In this document: positions 44,782 through 55,416 of the stretch, one piece after another
Numbering within the stretch: position 1 is the first letter of the stretch
Layout of the letters: the number at the start of each line of letters is the position of its first letter
DNA from: Siphonobacter sp. SORGH_AS_0500
GTDB taxonomy: Bacteria > Bacteroidota > Bacteroidia > Cytophagales > Spirosomataceae
Assembly (NCBI RefSeq): GCF_002838835.1
Contig: NZ_NHPP01000010.1
Span: 62,001-126,000 of the forward strand
DNA: 64,000 nucleotides
Direction: 5' to 3'
Notes under the pieces: model-generated
The model's database searches: none
What the model saw: only the letters and a program-made list of their open reading frames with translations
Told to the model about the DNA's origin: nothing
Position numbers and translations under genes: made by a program

Positions 44782-46473
44782 ATGGTAACGGAAAGTACCC
44801 CATTGAATAAGTACTCGCGTACGCTTACCCAGGAAGTAACCAATCCCGCTGCTCAGGCCATGCTGTATGGCGTAGGTTTGACAGAAGAGGATATGAGTAA
44901 AGCCCAAATTGGCATTGCCAGCACGGGCTATGAAGGGAACACCTGCAACATGCACCTGAATGGTCTTGCCGTTCATGTAAAAAAAGGAATTCAGGGTAAT
45001 GGAATGGTTGGACTCATCTTTAATACCATTGGTGTTTCGGATGGGATGACCAATGGGAATGATGGCATGAGCTACTCTCTTCCCAGCCGCGATATTATTG
45101 CTGATTCCATTGAAGATGTAGTGGCAGGACAGTGGTACGATGGCGTCATTACGGTGGTGGGTTGTGATAAAAATATGCCCGGAGCCATTATGGCTATGGC
45201 TCGTCTGAACCGTCCCGGCATTATGGTGTACGGAGGGACGATCCGCACGGGTAGCTGGAAAGGTCAGAAGCTCGACATCGTATCGGCCTTTGAAGCCTTG
45301 GGTAAGAAATTTGCCGGAACCATTGCCGATGAAGATTATAAGGGAGTAATCCAGAATGCCATTCCCGGAGCTGGAGCCTGCGGCGGGATGTATACGGCTA
45401 ATACCATGGCTTCCAGTATCGAAGCATTAGGTTTAAGCTTACCTAATTCCAGCTCTTACCCCGCTACGCACGAAGGCAAACAAGCAGAATGTCTGGCCAT
45501 TGGGGCAGCCATGAAGAAATTGCTCGAACTGGATTTGAAACCCCGCGACATCATTACCCGTAAGTCACTGGAAAATGCCTTGACTTTGGTAATGGCGATG
45601 GGTGGTTCGACCAACGCCGTTCTGCATTATCTGGCGATTGCTCACGCCGCTGAAATTGAATTTACCCTGAAAGATATTCAGGACATCAGTGACCGTACTC
45701 CACTTATTGCCGATTTGAAACCTTCTGGTAAGTATTTTATGGAAGATATGCTTGCCATTGGGGGCGTTCCGGCAGTCATGAAATACCTGCTCAAAGTAGG
45801 CTTATTACACGGCGATTGTATGACGATCACAGGTAAAACCATCGCTGAAAATCTGGCTGAAGAACCTGATCTGGATTTTGAAACTCAGAAAATCATTTTC
45901 CCGATTGAAACGCCGATCAAAGCTACGGGGCACTTACAGATTCTGTATGGTAACCTGGCTCCTACGGGTGCAGTAGCTAAAATTACGGGTAAAGAAGGGG
46001 AGCGTTTTGAAGGTGTTGCCAAAGTTTGTGACAAAGAAGAAACGCTCATGGCAGCTCTGGCCAACGGTGACATTAAACCCGGAATGGTGGTAGTAATTCG
46101 TTACGAAGGGCCCAAAGGAGGTCCCGGAATGCCCGAGATGTTAAAGCCTACCTCGGCTATTATCGGAGCAGGTCTGGGTAACTCGATTGCCATGATTACG
46201 GATGGACGTTTCTCGGGTGGTACGCACGGGTTTGTCGTGGGTCACGTAACGCCCGAAGCTTATGACGGCGGCCCCATTGCTCTTATTGAAGATGGCGATC
46301 TGATTACGATTGATGCCGTAAGCAATGTCCTTCAGGTGCATATTTCTGATGAAGAAATGGCCGCCCGGAAGGCTGCCTGGGTAGCTCCAGAGAACCCCTT
46401 CCAGCGTGGTATTCTTCGTAAGTATATCAAAAACGTTTCCTCGGCTAGTCTGGGTTGCGTGACGGATTTATAA
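44782..46473 (+). CDS. ilvD: Dihydroxy-acid dehydratase
   Basis: 563 residues of the iron-sulfur dehydratase that makes the 2-oxo acid precursors of Val/Ile (and ketoisovalerate for Leu and pantothenate). Cluster cysteines in [11 protein letters not shown] (near 133) and [15 protein letters not shown] (near 203). C-terminal [19 protein letters not shown]. First gene of the ilv cluster, behind the leader-peptide attenuator. Confidence 0.97.
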   Translation: MVTESTPLNKYSRTLTQEVTNPAAQAMLYGVGLTEEDMSKAQIGIASTGYEGNTCNMHLNGLAVHVKKGIQGNGMVGLIFNTIGVSDGMTNGNDGMSYSLPSRDIIADSIEDVVAGQWYDGVITVVGCDKNMPGAIMAMARLNRPGIMVYGGTIRTGSWKGQKLDIVSAFEALGKKFAGTIADEDYKGVIQNAIPGAGACGGMYTANTMASSIEALGLSLPNSSSYPATHEGKQAECLAIGAAMKKLLELDLKPRDIITRKSLENALTLVMAMGGSTNAVLHYLAIAHAAEIEFTLKDIQDISDRTPLIADLKPSGKYFMEDMLAIGGVPAVMKYLLKVGLLHGDCMTITGKTIAENLAEEPDLDFETQKIIFPIETPIKATGHLQILYGNLAPTGAVAKITGKEGERFEGVAKVCDKEETLMAALANGDIKPGMVVVIRYEGPKGGPGMPEMLKPTSAIIGAGLGNSIAMITDGRFSGGTHGFVVGHVTPEAYDGGPIALIEDGDLITIDAVSNVLQVHISDEEMAARKAAWVAPENPFQRGILRKYIKNVSSASLGCVTDL

Positions 46474-46548
46474 GATTTGATTGTCAATAGAGTAACTACT
46501 TAAAAATAAACGCTTAACGACTCATCGTTAACAGAAAGGAAGAATCCT

Positions 46549-48291
46549 ATGGCACACCAGATGCAAACCGCTGCCGAGGTTTTGGAAGAAGCCTCCCAAC
46601 GTACAGTAACGGGCTCTCATGCCCTGATGCTGGGGTTACTGGCTGAAGGAGTAGATACCATTTTTGGATACCCCGGCGGAGCAATCATGCCTACTTATGA
46701 CGCTCTTTTCGATTACCGGGAGGTCCTTCATCATATTCTGGTTCGTCACGAGCAGGGAGCGGGTCATGCCGCTCAGGGGTATGCCCGCATGCAAAATCGG
46801 GCGGGTGTTTGTATGGTAACCTCCGGTCCCGGAGCTACTAACCTGATGACGCCCATCTGCGATGCTCTGCTGGATTCGACCCCCCTGGTATGCATCGTCG
46901 GTCAGGTATATAATAAACTTCTCGGAACGGATGCTTTTCAGGAAGCGGATGTAATCGGTATGACGATGCCCATTACCAAATGGAACTATCAGATTACCAA
47001 TGCGGATGAAGTACCTGAAGTACTGGCCAAAGCCTTTTATATTGCTCAAACCGGTCGTCCCGGTCCAGTGGTGTTGGACTTTACACGGACGGCCCAGATG
47101 GAGCTGATGACGAAGCCATTTTCGTATAAAAAGTGCGAAACAATGGTGAGTTACAAGCCCCGGATGGTGCCTAAAGAAGATCAACTGAAGGCGGCAGCCG
47201 AACTGATTAACCGGGCTAAGAAACCTTATATTCTGGCTGGTCATGGTATTACCTTAGCGAAGGCCGAAGAAGAACTCAAGGCATTTACCGAAAAGACGGG
47301 TATTCCGGTGGCGGTTACGCTTTTAGGGATGTCAGCCATTGACGAAGACCACCCTAATTTCGTAGGCTGGCTGGGCATGCACGGTAACTACGGTACAAAC
47401 GTATTAACGAACCAGTGTGATTTATTAATCGCCATCGGGATGCGTTTTGATGACCGGGTAACCGGCGATTTAAGCAAATACGCTACTCAGGCTAAAGTCG
47501 TTCACATCGAAATCGATCCCGCCGAAGTAGATAAAAATGTCAAAGCAACGGCCCCCGTTGTTGGGGATGCCAAAGAAGCTTTGAAAGCCTTATTACCGCT
47601 GGTGGAAGAACGTTCACACGAAGAATGGCGGAATGAATTCCGGGCGTACGATGCGATTGAAGACGAAAAAATCACCCGGGCGACGCTCTTCCACGAAGGC
47701 GATCAAATTAAAATGGGTGAAGTAGTCCATTTGATTTCGGAAAAAACCAAAGGTGAAGCGGTAGTCGTAACGGACGTTGGACAACATCAGATGCTTGCCA
47801 ATCGGTATTACCGTTTTAAAAAGCACAATTCCGTAGTAACCTCTGGCGGGGCGGGAACGATGGGTTTTGCCTTACCCGCAGCCATTGGTGCCAAAAGAGG
47901 AGCGATGGATCGCGAAGTAATCACCTTCATTGGTGACGGCGGCTTCCAGATGACGCTCCAGGAATTGGCTACCATCTGGCAGGAAAACCTGAATATCAAG
48001 ATCGTTATCCTCAATAATAACTTCCTGGGTATGGTGCGGCAGTGGCAGCAATTGTTCTTTGACAATCGCTACAGCTTCGTGGACATTAAGAACCCGGATT
48101 TCGTAACGATTGCCAAAGGATTCCACATTGAAGGACATACCTGCCGGGATCGGGCGGCTTTAAGTGACTCCCTGGATACCATGCTGAATCATGACGGACC
48201 TTACTTACTCGAAGTCATTTGCGAGAAAGAAGAAAACGTATTCCCCATGGTTCCAGCGGGGCAGGCGGTTGATAAAATCAGATTAGAGTAG
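46549..48291 (+). CDS. ilvB: Acetolactate synthase large subunit
   Basis: 580 residues. Thiamine-diphosphate enzyme joining two pyruvates, or pyruvate and 2-oxobutyrate. Catalytic Glu in [17 protein letters not shown], mid-domain [16 protein letters not shown] (FAD-associated) and the ThDP motif [15 protein letters not shown]...[15 protein letters not shown]. 75 bases after ilvD, followed by the regulatory subunit across an inverted spacer. Confidence 0.97.
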   Translation: MAHQMQTAAEVLEEASQRTVTGSHALMLGLLAEGVDTIFGYPGGAIMPTYDALFDYREVLHHILVRHEQGAGHAAQGYARMQNRAGVCMVTSGPGATNLMTPICDALLDSTPLVCIVGQVYNKLLGTDAFQEADVIGMTMPITKWNYQITNADEVPEVLAKAFYIAQTGRPGPVVLDFTRTAQMELMTKPFSYKKCETMVSYKPRMVPKEDQLKAAAELINRAKKPYILAGHGITLAKAEEELKAFTEKTGIPVAVTLLGMSAIDEDHPNFVGWLGMHGNYGTNVLTNQCDLLIAIGMRFDDRVTGDLSKYATQAKVVHIEIDPAEVDKNVKATAPVVGDAKEALKALLPLVEERSHEEWRNEFRAYDAIEDEKITRATLFHEGDQIKMGEVVHLISEKTKGEAVVVTDVGQHQMLANRYYRFKKHNSVVTSGGAGTMGFALPAAIGAKRGAMDREVITFIGDGGFQMTLQELATIWQENLNIKIVILNNNFLGMVRQWQQLFFDNRYSFVDIKNPDFVTIAKGFHIEGHTCRDRAALSDSLDTMLNHDGPYLLEVICEKEENVFPMVPAGQAVDKIRLE

Positions 48292-48297
48292 GACTTA

Positions 48298-48370
48298 GTT
48301 GTTGTTGGTTGATCATTGCTCGTTGACAGTAAAAACAAACAAGATTAACCAATAACCATCAACCAAACAC
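48298..48370. repeat. Inverted spacer between ilvB and ilvN
   Basis: Left arm with gttgttgttggttgatc, right arm with aaccaataaccatcaacc, imperfectly complementary. Non-coding. Confidence 0.5.
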
Positions 48371-48374
48371 TACG

Positions 48375-48908
48375 ATGACTAATTACACCATTTCCATATT
48401 TACCACGAATACGGTTGGTTTACTGAATCGTATTACGATTGTCTTTACGCGTCGCCGCTTGAATATCGAGTCGCTGACGGTTTGCGAAACCGAGCGTAAA
48501 GGCGTATCCCGCTTTACCATTGTACTCAAGTCCGAAAGCCGGGAATCGGTCGAGAAACTGGTTCGCCAGATTCGTAAACTGGTCGATGTGCTGGCTGTAT
48601 ACGGGTATCTGGATGAAGATATTGTCTTTAATGAGACAGCCCTGTTTAAAATCTCAACGCCGCTGGGAGGTCTTGCACTGGACATTGAGCGTGTAAACAA
48701 GGATTTCAACGCCTGGGTTGTGCATTGGGGAACGGATTCGGTCGTGATCGAAAAATCGGGAACCGAAGCGGAAATTATGGAATTTTACCATTACATCAAG
48801 CCCCACGGTATTCTGGAATTCGTTCGTTCAGGCCGTATCAGTGTATCAAAAGAAGAAAAAGGACTCGTAGAGTACCTGCCTTCCGAAGGCGTTTGGGAAA
48901 TAGCATAA
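48375..48908 (+). CDS. ilvN: Acetolactate synthase small (regulatory) subunit
   Basis: 177 residues. N-terminal ACT domain (YTISIFTTNTVGLLNRITIVFTRR, NIESLTVCETERKGVSRFTIVL) and a C-terminal ALS_ss region. It binds valine for feedback control and activates IlvB. Length is normal. Confidence 0.95.
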   Translation: MTNYTISIFTTNTVGLLNRITIVFTRRRLNIESLTVCETERKGVSRFTIVLKSESRESVEKLVRQIRKLVDVLAVYGYLDEDIVFNETALFKISTPLGGLALDIERVNKDFNAWVVHWGTDSVVIEKSGTEAEIMEFYHYIKPHGILEFVRSGRISVSKEEKGLVEYLPSEGVWEIA

Positions 48909-48974
48909 GAGTCTGGGGTTTTGAGTTTAAAGTTGTGAGTTGTTTTAACTCTAAACCCCAAACTCCAAACTAGA
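48908..48974. repeat. Inverted spacer between ilvN and ilvC
   Basis: Left arm ggggttttgagtttaaag, right arm ctctaaaccccaaactcc. The ilvC ATG is about 40 bases beyond. Confidence 0.5.
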
Positions 48975-49014
48975 AAGAGCTTTTACAATTTTATTACCAT
49001 CAAATCTAATCAAA

Positions 49015-50061
49015 ATGGCAAAGTTGAACTTTGGCGGAGTCGAAGAAGAAGTAGTAACCCGGGAAGAGTTTCCCCTTGAGCAAGCTCGTGAGGTCCTCAA
49101 AGACGAAGTTATCGCGGTAATCGGATATGGCGTTCAAGGTCCTGGTCAGGGTCTGAACATGAAAGATAATGGCTTCAATGTAATCGTTGGACAGCGTAAA
49201 GATTCTAAGACCTGGGATAAAGCCGTTGCAGATGGCTGGGTTCCTGGCGAAACGCTTTTCGAAATCGAAGAAGCCCTGGAAAAAGGTACCATCATTTGCT
49301 ACCTGCTTTCTGACGCTGCTCAGATTGCAGTATGGCCAACCGTAAAGGCTGCTCTGAAACCTGGTAAGTCTCTGTACTTCTCACACGGTTTTGGCGTAAC
49401 TTACAAAGATCAGACGGGTATCGTTCCTCCTGCGGATGTTGACGTATTCTTAGTAGCTCCTAAAGGTTCAGGAACTTCACTGCGTCGTCTGTTCGTTGAA
49501 GGTAAAGGTTTGAACTCAAGCTTCGCTGTATACCAGGATGCTACGGGTAAAGCTCGTGAAAAATGTATCGCTATGGGTATCGGCGTAGGTTCAGGTTACC
49601 TCTTCGAAACGGATTTCTACAAAGAAGTAACTTCTGATTTAACGGGCGAGCGTGGTACGCTGATGGGTGCTATTCAGGGGATTTTCGCGGCTCAGTACGA
49701 AGTTCTTCGCGAGAACGGTCACTCTCCTTCTGAAGCATTCAACGAAACGGTAGAAGAGCTGACTCAGTCTCTGATGCCTTTAGTAGCTGAAAACGGAATG
49801 GACTGGATGTATGCCAACTGTTCTACTACAGCTCAGCGTGGTGCTCTGGATTGGTGGAAGCCTTTCAAAGAAGCTACGAAGCCTGTGTTCGAAAAATTAT
49901 ACAACTCGGTTAAATCAGGCGAGCAAGCTCAGATTTCCATCACTCGTAACTCACAGTCAGATTACCGTGAGAAACTGGAAGTAGAATTAGCTGAACTACG
50001 TGAATCTGAAATGTGGAAAGCCGGTGCTACCGTACGTAGCCTGCGTCCCGAGCGTAGCTAG
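49015..50061 (+). CDS. ilvC: Ketol-acid reductoisomerase (NADP+)
   Basis: 348 residues, class I (short) KARI. Rossmann loop VIGYGVQGPGQGLNMKDNG (about 35-53), NADPH phosphate site GQRKDSKTW and metal ligands in the knotted C-terminal domain (SDLTGERGTLMGAIQGIFAAQYE, EELTQSLMPLVAE). The GVQGPGQ loop is the Bacteroidota variant of the usual GSQGHA. Codon choice (cgt, ggt, gct) looks adapted to high expression. Confidence 0.96.
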   Translation: MAKLNFGGVEEEVVTREEFPLEQAREVLKDEVIAVIGYGVQGPGQGLNMKDNGFNVIVGQRKDSKTWDKAVADGWVPGETLFEIEEALEKGTIICYLLSDAAQIAVWPTVKAALKPGKSLYFSHGFGVTYKDQTGIVPPADVDVFLVAPKGSGTSLRRLFVEGKGLNSSFAVYQDATGKAREKCIAMGIGVGSGYLFETDFYKEVTSDLTGERGTLMGAIQGIFAAQYEVLRENGHSPSEAFNETVEELTQSLMPLVAENGMDWMYANCSTTAQRGALDWWKPFKEATKPVFEKLYNSVKSGEQAQISITRNSQSDYREKLEVELAELRESEMWKAGATVRSLRPERS

Positions 50062-50065
50062 TAGC

Positions 50066-50148
50066 GTTTATATGTTTAGGGTTTGGAGTTTAGGGTTTAG
50101 AGTTAAAAAAATAACTCACAACGTTAAACTCAAAACCCCAAACTCAAT
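50066..50148. repeat. Inverted spacer after ilvC
   Basis: Left arm tagggtttggagtttagggt, right arm aacgttaaactcaaaacccc. The 5' arm is C-poor and the 3' arm is G-poor. Confidence 0.5.
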
Positions 50149-50150
50149 TG

Positions 50151-50190
50151 GGGTGAATGAGTGAATGTGAATCCATTCGTTCATTCACCC
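50151..50190. terminator. 17-base hairpin between ilvC and ilvA
   Basis: Arms gggtgaatgagtgaatg / cattcgttcattcaccc (two mismatches) with a 6-base loop, followed by a few T. A likely transcript end for ilvC. Confidence 0.55.
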
Positions 50191-50321
50191 TTATTAGTAA
50201 AGAGTGAAGAATAACAGCGTACAGTCAAGTGAACAGGGAAGAGAAACTGGAAACAGGAAACCGCAGCGGCGGCCGCTCAAAACTGTAAACTACTCCAGCC
50301 CAGCGTTAAAAGATATCTATA

Positions 50322-51634
50322 GTGACTACCCCGGCACAGACGTTAGCTCGTCGCATTGAAGAGAAGATGAAAGAAACCGTTGATTCCCCGACGCTATTCC
50401 CCCAGCTTGACGACATATTCCTTGCCGCCGAACGCTTGCGTAAAGTGGTTACGCACACCCCCCTTTCCCAAAATCTGAACTTATCAGCTAAGTTTGGAGC
50501 CAATGTATACCTCAAACGCGAGGATCAGCAGATTGTTCGTTCCTATAAATTAAGAGGAGCTTACAATTGCATGGCCAAGTTACCCCCCGAAGCTCTGGCT
50601 AACGGAGTAGCCTGTGCCAGTGCGGGTAACCACGCTCAGGGCGTGGCCTATGCCTGCCATAAAATGGGAGTAAAAGGGACGATTTTCATGCCCAGCACCA
50701 CGCCCAACCAGAAAGTAAAGCAGGTAAAATTATTCGGTAAGGAAGAAGTAGAAGTAGTACTCACGGGCGATACTTTTGACGATGCTTACGTGGCTGCCCG
50801 TACCTTCGAACGCGAACAGGGAGCTACGTTCGTACACCCCTTTGATGATCTGGGCGTAATGGAAGGGCAGGGAACGGTAGGCCTTGAAATTTTCAAGGAT
50901 GCCGATTTTAAAATTGATTACGTGCTCTTCGCCATCGGTGGGGGTGGGTTGGCTTCGGGCGTCGCTACGGTATTCAAGCATCTGTCTCCGCATACCAAGC
51001 TCATCGGCATTGAGCCAGCCGGAGCTGCTTCCATGCGTGAATCCATTAATCATGGCAAAATTGTAACGCTTGACGATATTGACAAATTTGTCGATGGAGC
51101 AGCCGTGAAGCGGGTGGGAGACATGACTTATGAAATCTGTAAAGAATTACTTGACGACGTAATCGTAGTGCCGGAAGGCAAAGTTTGTACAACGATTATG
51201 CAGTTATACAACGAAGAAGCCATTGTAGCTGAACCCGCCGGGGCTCTGAGTATTGCTGCTCTTGATTTTCTGAAAGATGAAATCAAGGGAAAAACGTGGT
51301 GTGCCTGGTAAGTGGGGGTAATAATGACATTACCCGGATGGAAGAAATTAAAGAGCGTTCGCTTTTGTACGAAGGCCTGAAGCATTATTTCATCATTCGG
51401 TTTCCTCAGCGGGCAGGGGCGTTCCGGGAATTTTTAAACGTATTAGGGCCTAATGATGACATTACTCGCTTTGAATATGTAAAGAAAACCAACCGCGAGC
51501 AGGGGCCCGCTATTGTAGGTATTGAATTGAAATCCAAGAGTGACTTTTCGTCTTTAATTCACCGCATGAATGAAGCAAAAATCACGTATGAATATTTGAA
51601 TGACAAGCCGGATTTATTTGGGATATTAGTATAA
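50322..51634 (+). CDS. ilvA: Threonine ammonia-lyase, frameshifted
   Basis: PLP enzyme making 2-oxobutyrate for isoleucine. GTG start at 50322 (ATG 50364 possible). Substrate/PLP motifs: KREDQQIVRSYKLRGAYNCM, CASAGNHAQGVAYAC and FAIGGGGLASGVATV. The frame stops at 51311 (KGKTWCAW). Adding one G near 51296 gives KTVVCLVSGGNNDITRMEEI and the C-terminal ACT-like domain (LKHYFIIRFPQRAGAFREFL) to 51634. So the enzyme keeps its regulatory domain; the break is probably an error. Confidence 0.9.
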
Positions 51635-51640
51635 GGATAC

Positions 51641-51684
51641 AGATAAAATGGGAAATTCATTAATATTGTTTTCCCATTTTATCT
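51641..51684 (+). terminator. Hairpin terminator after ilvA
   Basis: 15-base perfect arms (agataaaatgggaaa 51641-51655 / tttcccattttatct 51670-51684) with a 14-base loop, 6 bases after the ilvA stop. Confidence 0.65.
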
Positions 51685-51694
51685 ACCTAATCTA

Positions 51695-52815
51695 ATGTTC
51701 CGCTATTTTTTAATAAGTGCACTTTTGCTATTTTGGGCAGAGTGTGGATTTGCTCAAAGCAATTTCCAAAAAGGATATATTGTAAAAACAGAAGGGGATA
51801 CTTTATTCTGTTATATTGACTACCAGGATTGGTCCGATAGCCCAGCTGAAGTCTACTTTAAAAGAGATCTTACCCAAAAAGAAGAACGTCTAACGGCTTT
51901 AAGTAGTAAGGGTTTTTACATCGAAGGTAAAAATGAACACTATGAATCTCATTTGCTTAATCTTTTATACGTAGGCATTGAGGTATACGAAAGTCGCCCG
52001 GATCACTATTTTCAGCAAACGTTATTTCTTGAAAAACTTTGGAGTAATACGACCATTAGTCTGTATTACGGACAGAGTGAAAAAGACGGTAAACCCCGTT
52101 TTTTTATTAAAGATTCTACTTCCTTCTACGAGTTACTTAACTACAGCTACTATAAAGAAGTCAACGGTCAGAACTATCTGGTTAAGATTGAAGAATACAA
52201 AAAACAGCTCAGCCAGCTTACAAGCGATGCGGCAGGTTTTTCAATGCCTATACCACCTTATGCTGAGCGATATCTTATCAAATATTTGCAGGCCTATCAT
52301 GAAAAACGCACCGGAGGACAGTCGGTAAAGTTAGAAAGGAAGATGAGCGTACTTCCTTTTATGTAGGTTTGAGTGCAGGGTCAGAGCGGTTAAACATCAC
52401 CAACATCCGGCAGAAGGAAAATAATCTAAGTCTGGGGCTGGCTCTGCGAATTAATTTCCCTAGGAATCATCAGAATACCTTTATTAAAACCGCCTTCTAT
52501 GTCACTCCCAAAATGATGATTTTTGATGAACTAAATCAAAAACAGGGTGCTGGTCGAGTAAATAACCTGGAATTAGTAGCTGGTCAATACATTGGTAGCG
52601 GTAAAATTCAGCCCTTCTACTCGCTTGGAATGACGTATTTTGAAACTCCCGTCAAGTCTTTTGGGTTTATAACGCCAACCATAGGAATCGCTTATAAAAA
52701 ACAGATGGAACTAGAAATAGCTCATTTCTCACCTCTGTTTTTTCAGATTCAGGATGAAACTCCTTCTTTAATTCCTACCCGGATTACTTTCAACTATTTC
52801 TTTAAGGCTAGATAA
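51695..52815 (+). CDS. Envelope protein of unknown function with barrel-like C-terminus (copy 1), frameshifted
   Basis: The frame ends at 52366 (KMSVLPFM), but adding one A near 52336 joins it to the frame ending at 52815 (KEDERTSFYVGLSAGSERLN), giving ~373 residues. Signal peptide with cleavage near GFAQ (about residue 21). The N-terminal half (FQKGYIVKTEGDTLFCYIDYQDW) looks beta-rich; the C-terminal half (FYSLGMTYF, ITFNYFFKAR) looks like a small outer-membrane barrel. Paralogous to the next gene. Function unknown. Confidence 0.75.
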
Positions 52816-52936
52816 ATAGAACTTAGATAGCCTCTATTCAGAATTGGAATGATAGCTCAGCTAGTCATTGCAATTAGCGAGAGGAGGCTTAACAAATGAA
52901 GTTTTATCTAGATGTAATACTTTTAAGATTTACCCT

Positions 52937-54088
52937 ATGCTTTTCCGATCTCTATTAATCTTACCATTTGTTTTTATTTCGTTTATTACGGCGTTAGCTC
53001 AAACCCAATTTCAACCCGGCTATGTCGTAGTCAACCCATCCGATACGTTGAGGGGTTACATCAATAATAAAGACTGGGATATCAGCCCTACTCAGATCGC
53101 TTTCAAAAAAGATCTTTGCCAGGAAGAACAGATTTTTACTGCTGAGCAGATTTCTGCTTTTTATATTGAAACGGATCAGTCGATTTTTGAATCCCATCAA
53201 TTAAAGCTTTTAATTGTTACTAGTGATCTCTATGCTTCTATACCTAATACCTACGTAGAGCAAAAGGAATTTATTGAACGAATCTGGACTAACGGGGCTA
53301 TTAACCTGTATCGTGAAAAGAGCCCACGCGATGAACGAGAACGTTTCTTCATTAGTCAGTCCAACCGTTTTTACGAATTGGTTAATTTCAAATACAATAA
53401 AATTAAAGATGGTCAACAATACAGTGTTACCATTGATGAATATAAGGATCAGCTTGCTCAATTAACGGCCGGAACATCGGGTTTTTCTGCTTCAGCACCT
53501 ACGTATTTTTCTAGTCAAATCATTAAGTATCTCAATGCATATAATGAAAAATTAACGGGTCATAAACAGGTTAAGCAATCAACGGAGCGAAAAATGGCAA
53601 TCTTCGTAGGATTAGGAGCCGGGATTGAACGATTAAATAGTTATGATCTAAATCGACGTGATAACGATTTCACTGCAGGACTTGCGGTAAGGGTGCACTT
53701 CCCACGTAATCATCAGCGGTCTTATCTAAAAGCCAGTTATTTTATGACTCCTAATATGTATTACTATAATATATACACGGAGAAAGGTCAGCCTCAATGG
53801 GGAAGTGCAGCTGAAGTGTCAGTAGGAACCTATATTGGTTTAGCCAAGGTTCAGCCATTTATTAGCGTTGGTTTTGGACATTACTGGATATCTCCACCTT
53901 CGAGTAAAAGAATTCTGTACCCTACCTATAATTACACGATTTTACAGCCGAGTGTAGGCATTAGCTACAAGAAGTGTTTAGAGCTGGAAGTATCTCATTT
54001 TGCTAGCCTCTTTTTCAAGAGCAGAGCAGACGCTACCTTTTTCGTTCAGCCAAGAATTTCTTTAAATTATTATATAAAAATCAAATAA
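52937..54088 (+). CDS. Envelope protein of unknown function with barrel-like C-terminus (copy 2)
   Basis: 383 residues from ATG 52937; the longer frame to 52868 starts at TTG and is unlikely. Signal peptide MLFRSLLILPFVFISFITALAQ. Same order as copy 1: FQPGYVVVNPSDTLRGYINNKDW, YELVNFKYNKIKDGQQY and SSQIIKYLNAYNEKLTG, then FVGLGAGIERLNSYDL and a barrel end (ISLNYYIKIK). Tandem duplication is evident. Role unknown. Confidence 0.78.
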   Translation: MLFRSLLILPFVFISFITALAQTQFQPGYVVVNPSDTLRGYINNKDWDISPTQIAFKKDLCQEEQIFTAEQISAFYIETDQSIFESHQLKLLIVTSDLYASIPNTYVEQKEFIERIWTNGAINLYREKSPRDERERFFISQSNRFYELVNFKYNKIKDGQQYSVTIDEYKDQLAQLTAGTSGFSASAPTYFSSQIIKYLNAYNEKLTGHKQVKQSTERKMAIFVGLGAGIERLNSYDLNRRDNDFTAGLAVRVHFPRNHQRSYLKASYFMTPNMYYYNIYTEKGQPQWGSAAEVSVGTYIGLAKVQPFISVGFGHYWISPPSSKRILYPTYNYTILQPSVGISYKKCLELEVSHFASLFFKSRADATFFVQPRISLNYYIKIK

Positions 54089-54145
54089 TAAACTATATTG
54101 ACCCTCTTTTATGTTATAAAGTACAATTCAATAGAAGTACATATC

Positions 54146-54367
54146 ATGAATACAGTATCCGAACTACGGGAGCTGGCTGCCAGTTTAGCGGCTTTCCCAA
54201 CCGAAGAAGAGAAACTAGAGTTTTTACATCGGCAATTAGCCGCTTTTTCCAATCTTTCTCCCGAACATCAAACCCGCCAGCTTCTGGAATGGGAAGCTTT
54301 TCAGGAAAAAGACCATAAGATTGTAGCAAAACCCATTGCTAGTGCAGAAAGTAAAAACGCTGCTTAG
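54146..54367 (+). CDS. Small unknown protein
   Basis: 73 residues from ATG 54146. Helical, charged (VSELRELAASLAAFPTEEEK, HRQLAAFSNLSPEHQTRQL). No signal or known motif. It follows the paralogous envelope genes. Confidence 0.5.
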   Translation: MNTVSELRELAASLAAFPTEEEKLEFLHRQLAAFSNLSPEHQTRQLLEWEAFQEKDHKIVAKPIASAESKNAA

Positions 54368-54387
54368 TTTTTAGAATTTTAGTTTGA

Positions 54388-54456
54388 GCAGGTTTGACGG
54401 TGTTTGAAGTTTGAGAGATTATTTACTTTCAAACGGGTTCAAACGGTCAAACCTGC
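54388..54456. repeat. Inverted spacer before AraC gene
   Basis: Arms gcaggtttgacggtgtttga (54388 on) and ggttcaaacggtcaaacctg (to 54455), folding into a long hairpin with few mismatches. Confidence 0.6.
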
Positions 54457-54477
54457 TTCTTTTAACCCCCGTTTGCT

Positions 54478-55347
54478 GTGCTCCGTGTCCCTGCCTTCAT
54501 GCATGCCCATGAATTTGAATCCCTCAAGATTCAGGACATGACCTTTGTGGCCTATCGAAATCAGGACCCTCCGCTACGTAACGAAGTATTTTTTGAAGAA
54601 CACGCCGTTATTTTCGTGCTGGAAGGAGAGAAGCGTTTTCTGGCTCCCGAAGGCGAAACCCGGGTGAAAAAAGGAGATGTCGTATTTATTCGGAGAGGTT
54701 ATTACTTTATGCAGGAAGCCTTAGACCGGGCGTATCGAAGTCTGGTTTTTTTCTTTCATGAAAAGCTATTGAAATCCTTCGTTGAGCAAAATATTGAATT
54801 AATCTCCGGTCCACTGCAGAAACGGGAAATTGAAAACCCATTACTGGTGTTTGCTGGTAATGAAAGCCTAAGTGCGTTTGCCGATTCGATTTTTCCTTAT
54901 TTTCAGCGTCCTACACCGTTTTTAAATCAATTTCTACGACTGAAATCCCACGAGTTATTATTGCTTTTGATGGAAAATGACGAAACGGGTCAGTTAAAGG
55001 CTTTCCTTCATAGCTTGTATCAGGGAGAAAAACTTGATCTGGAATGGTTGCTGAAAAGTTATTACCTAAAACCTTTGTCCTTAAATGAGTTAGCTCGACT
55101 GTCGGGGCGGAGTCTTTCGGCTTTTAAACGGGATTTTGAAAAACAGTTTGCCAGTAGTCCCGCCGCGTGGATTCGAAAAAAGCGACTGGAACACGCTGTT
55201 TTTTTATTGGAAAACTCTGGAAAAAACGTCTCCGAAATCAGTTTGGAAATAGGGTATGAAAGCGTTTCCCATTTTATTAAAGCCTTTAAGGAACAATACG
55301 GCTCAACGCCCACTTTATATAATAGGACTAAAAACGCTATCGTTTGA
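54478..55347 (+). CDS. AraC family transcriptional regulator
   Basis: 289 residues (GTG 54478; ATG 54499 would give 282). N-terminal cupin-like effector domain (VIFVLEGEKRFLAPEGETRVKKGDVVFIRRG) and C-terminal two helix-turn-helix motifs (LSLNELARLSGRSLSAFKRDF and ISLEIGYESVSHFIKAFKEQYG). Lies directly before leuC, but no evidence shows that it controls the leu genes. A small hairpin (gctatcgt/acgatagc, 55336-55362) covers its stop. Confidence 0.88.
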   Translation: MLRVPAFMHAHEFESLKIQDMTFVAYRNQDPPLRNEVFFEEHAVIFVLEGEKRFLAPEGETRVKKGDVVFIRRGYYFMQEALDRAYRSLVFFFHEKLLKSFVEQNIELISGPLQKREIENPLLVFAGNESLSAFADSIFPYFQRPTPFLNQFLRLKSHELLLLLMENDETGQLKAFLHSLYQGEKLDLEWLLKSYYLKPLSLNELARLSGRSLSAFKRDFEKQFASSPAAWIRKKRLEHAVFLLENSGKNVSEISLEIGYESVSHFIKAFKEQYGSTPTLYNRTKNAIV

Positions 55348-55416
55348 ACGTTTGACGATAGCATGAATTTAGATTGATCCCCCACTTTTGTAATCAATAT
55401 TGATTTCCTGATCACA

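Noticed and set aside
54430..54456. tRNA-like TpsiC word ggttcaaac
   Set aside because: Part of the inverted spacer; no acceptor or anticodon stems can be formed.
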